A DNA stretch of 6,954 bases. Origin: an uncultured Lachnospiraceae bacterium (GTDB taxonomy: Bacteria > Bacillota > Clostridia > Lachnospirales > Lachnospiraceae). Under the pieces are notes generated by a model. That model saw only the letters and a program-made list of their open reading frames with translations. It was not told where the DNA came from and did not search any database. Location: assembly GCA_902803635.1 (NCBI GenBank), contig CADCQU010000059.1, positions 1-6,954 on the forward strand. The letters run 5' to 3'. Position numbers and translations under genes: made by a program. Below are positions 6,742 to 6,954 of the stretch, one piece after another (the first letter of the stretch is position 1; each line of letters starts with the position of its first letter).

Positions 6742-6873
6742 AAAATTCAGAAGCAAGTTTTCCGCGGAGATGAGGGATGCCTGGAAAATGGCCTGCAGCA
6801 TTTGCAGATGCCGGCCATGTTTTGTGCTAGATAGGCTATAAGCGACAGCCCCTCAACAGATCAAAGTAGCTTA
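6742..6873 (+). other. Intergenic sequence with no recognised gene
   Basis: I see no supported coding region, promoter or RNA gene here. A modest interrupted hairpin is possible at 6788-6818 (ATGGC paired with GCCAT around ctgca/tgcag). Its meaning is unknown. Confidence 0.5.
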
Positions 6874-6954
6874 GGAACTGTTCATCAATAACTCAGGAAA
6901 TCTGCTTGTCTAAATTCCGCCCTGACTGCGTTGTCGTCAGTCGGCGATGCCCGC
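6874..6954. mobile_element. Possible end of a small interspersed repeat or MITE-like element (truncated by window)
   Basis: The stretch starts ggaactgttcatcaataact, which resembles a terminal repeat in style. It then runs into a hairpin: cgcc (6918-6921) plus ctgac (6922-6926) pair with gtcag (6936-6940) plus ggcg (6943-6946), with a 2-nt bulge and a 9-nt loop. It is non-coding in what is visible. From memory, similar ctgcgttgtcgtcag blocks recur between genes in other bacterial genomes, but I could not search. The second end is outside the window. Confidence 0.3.

Noticed and set aside
6822..6842. Promoter TTGTGC ... TATAAG upstream of the window end
   Set aside because: The spacer is only 9 bp and no gene start is seen downstream.

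Overview
The window carries the 3' end of one gene and one complete gene, both on the + strand. Both encode secreted or surface-type modular proteins of the kind found in Gram-positive anaerobes (Clostridia/Firmicutes of gut or rumen type). That assignment is an inference. It rests on the Sec signal peptide without an outer-membrane context, a strong AGGAGG ribosome binding site, bacterial Ig-like (Big_2) domains, repeated Cys-x2-Cys 'H-x-W' ribbon units, and Pro/Thr linkers. The composition is GC-rich, so a moderate- to high-GC clostridial lineage fits best. No species call is possible.

Layout. Positions 1-1068 are the C-terminal 355 codons of a gene that begins upstream of the window: a Pro/Thr/Glu repeat stalk (14 copies of an 18-bp unit), an irregular Pro/Thr linker, one Big_2 domain and three DUF5648-like repeats. 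A strong hairpin terminator follows at 1092-1129. Positions 1130-1334 hold a sigma-70/sigma-A type promoter (perfect TATAAT, 17-bp spacer), a leader of about 120 nt and a ribosome binding site. Positions 1335-6677 encode a 1780-residue exported protein. In order it has a signal peptide, a Ser/Glu/Ala-rich linker, a beta-propeller-like region, a Big_2 domain, a second propeller-like region, an MBG-like beta domain, more Ig-like material, cysteine ribbon units, a Pro/Thr stalk, and a C-terminal module nearly the same as that of the upstream gene. A perfect 40-nt palindromic terminator follows at 6699-6738. The last 80 bases look like the edge of an interspersed repeat or small mobile element, cut by the window end.

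The two genes look like tandem paralogues, or mosaic genes sharing a tail. The final 211 residues align without gaps at about 83% identity by hand count. The homology runs past the stop codons into the terminators, whose stems differ by one compensatory base pair. Each gene seems to be its own transcription unit. The shared tail has no LPxTG or SLH anchor, so I infer that it may itself be the wall-, polysaccharide- or partner-binding part, with the N-terminal regions giving each protein its particular task. No enzyme active site, RNA gene, CRISPR array or classical transposase was seen.
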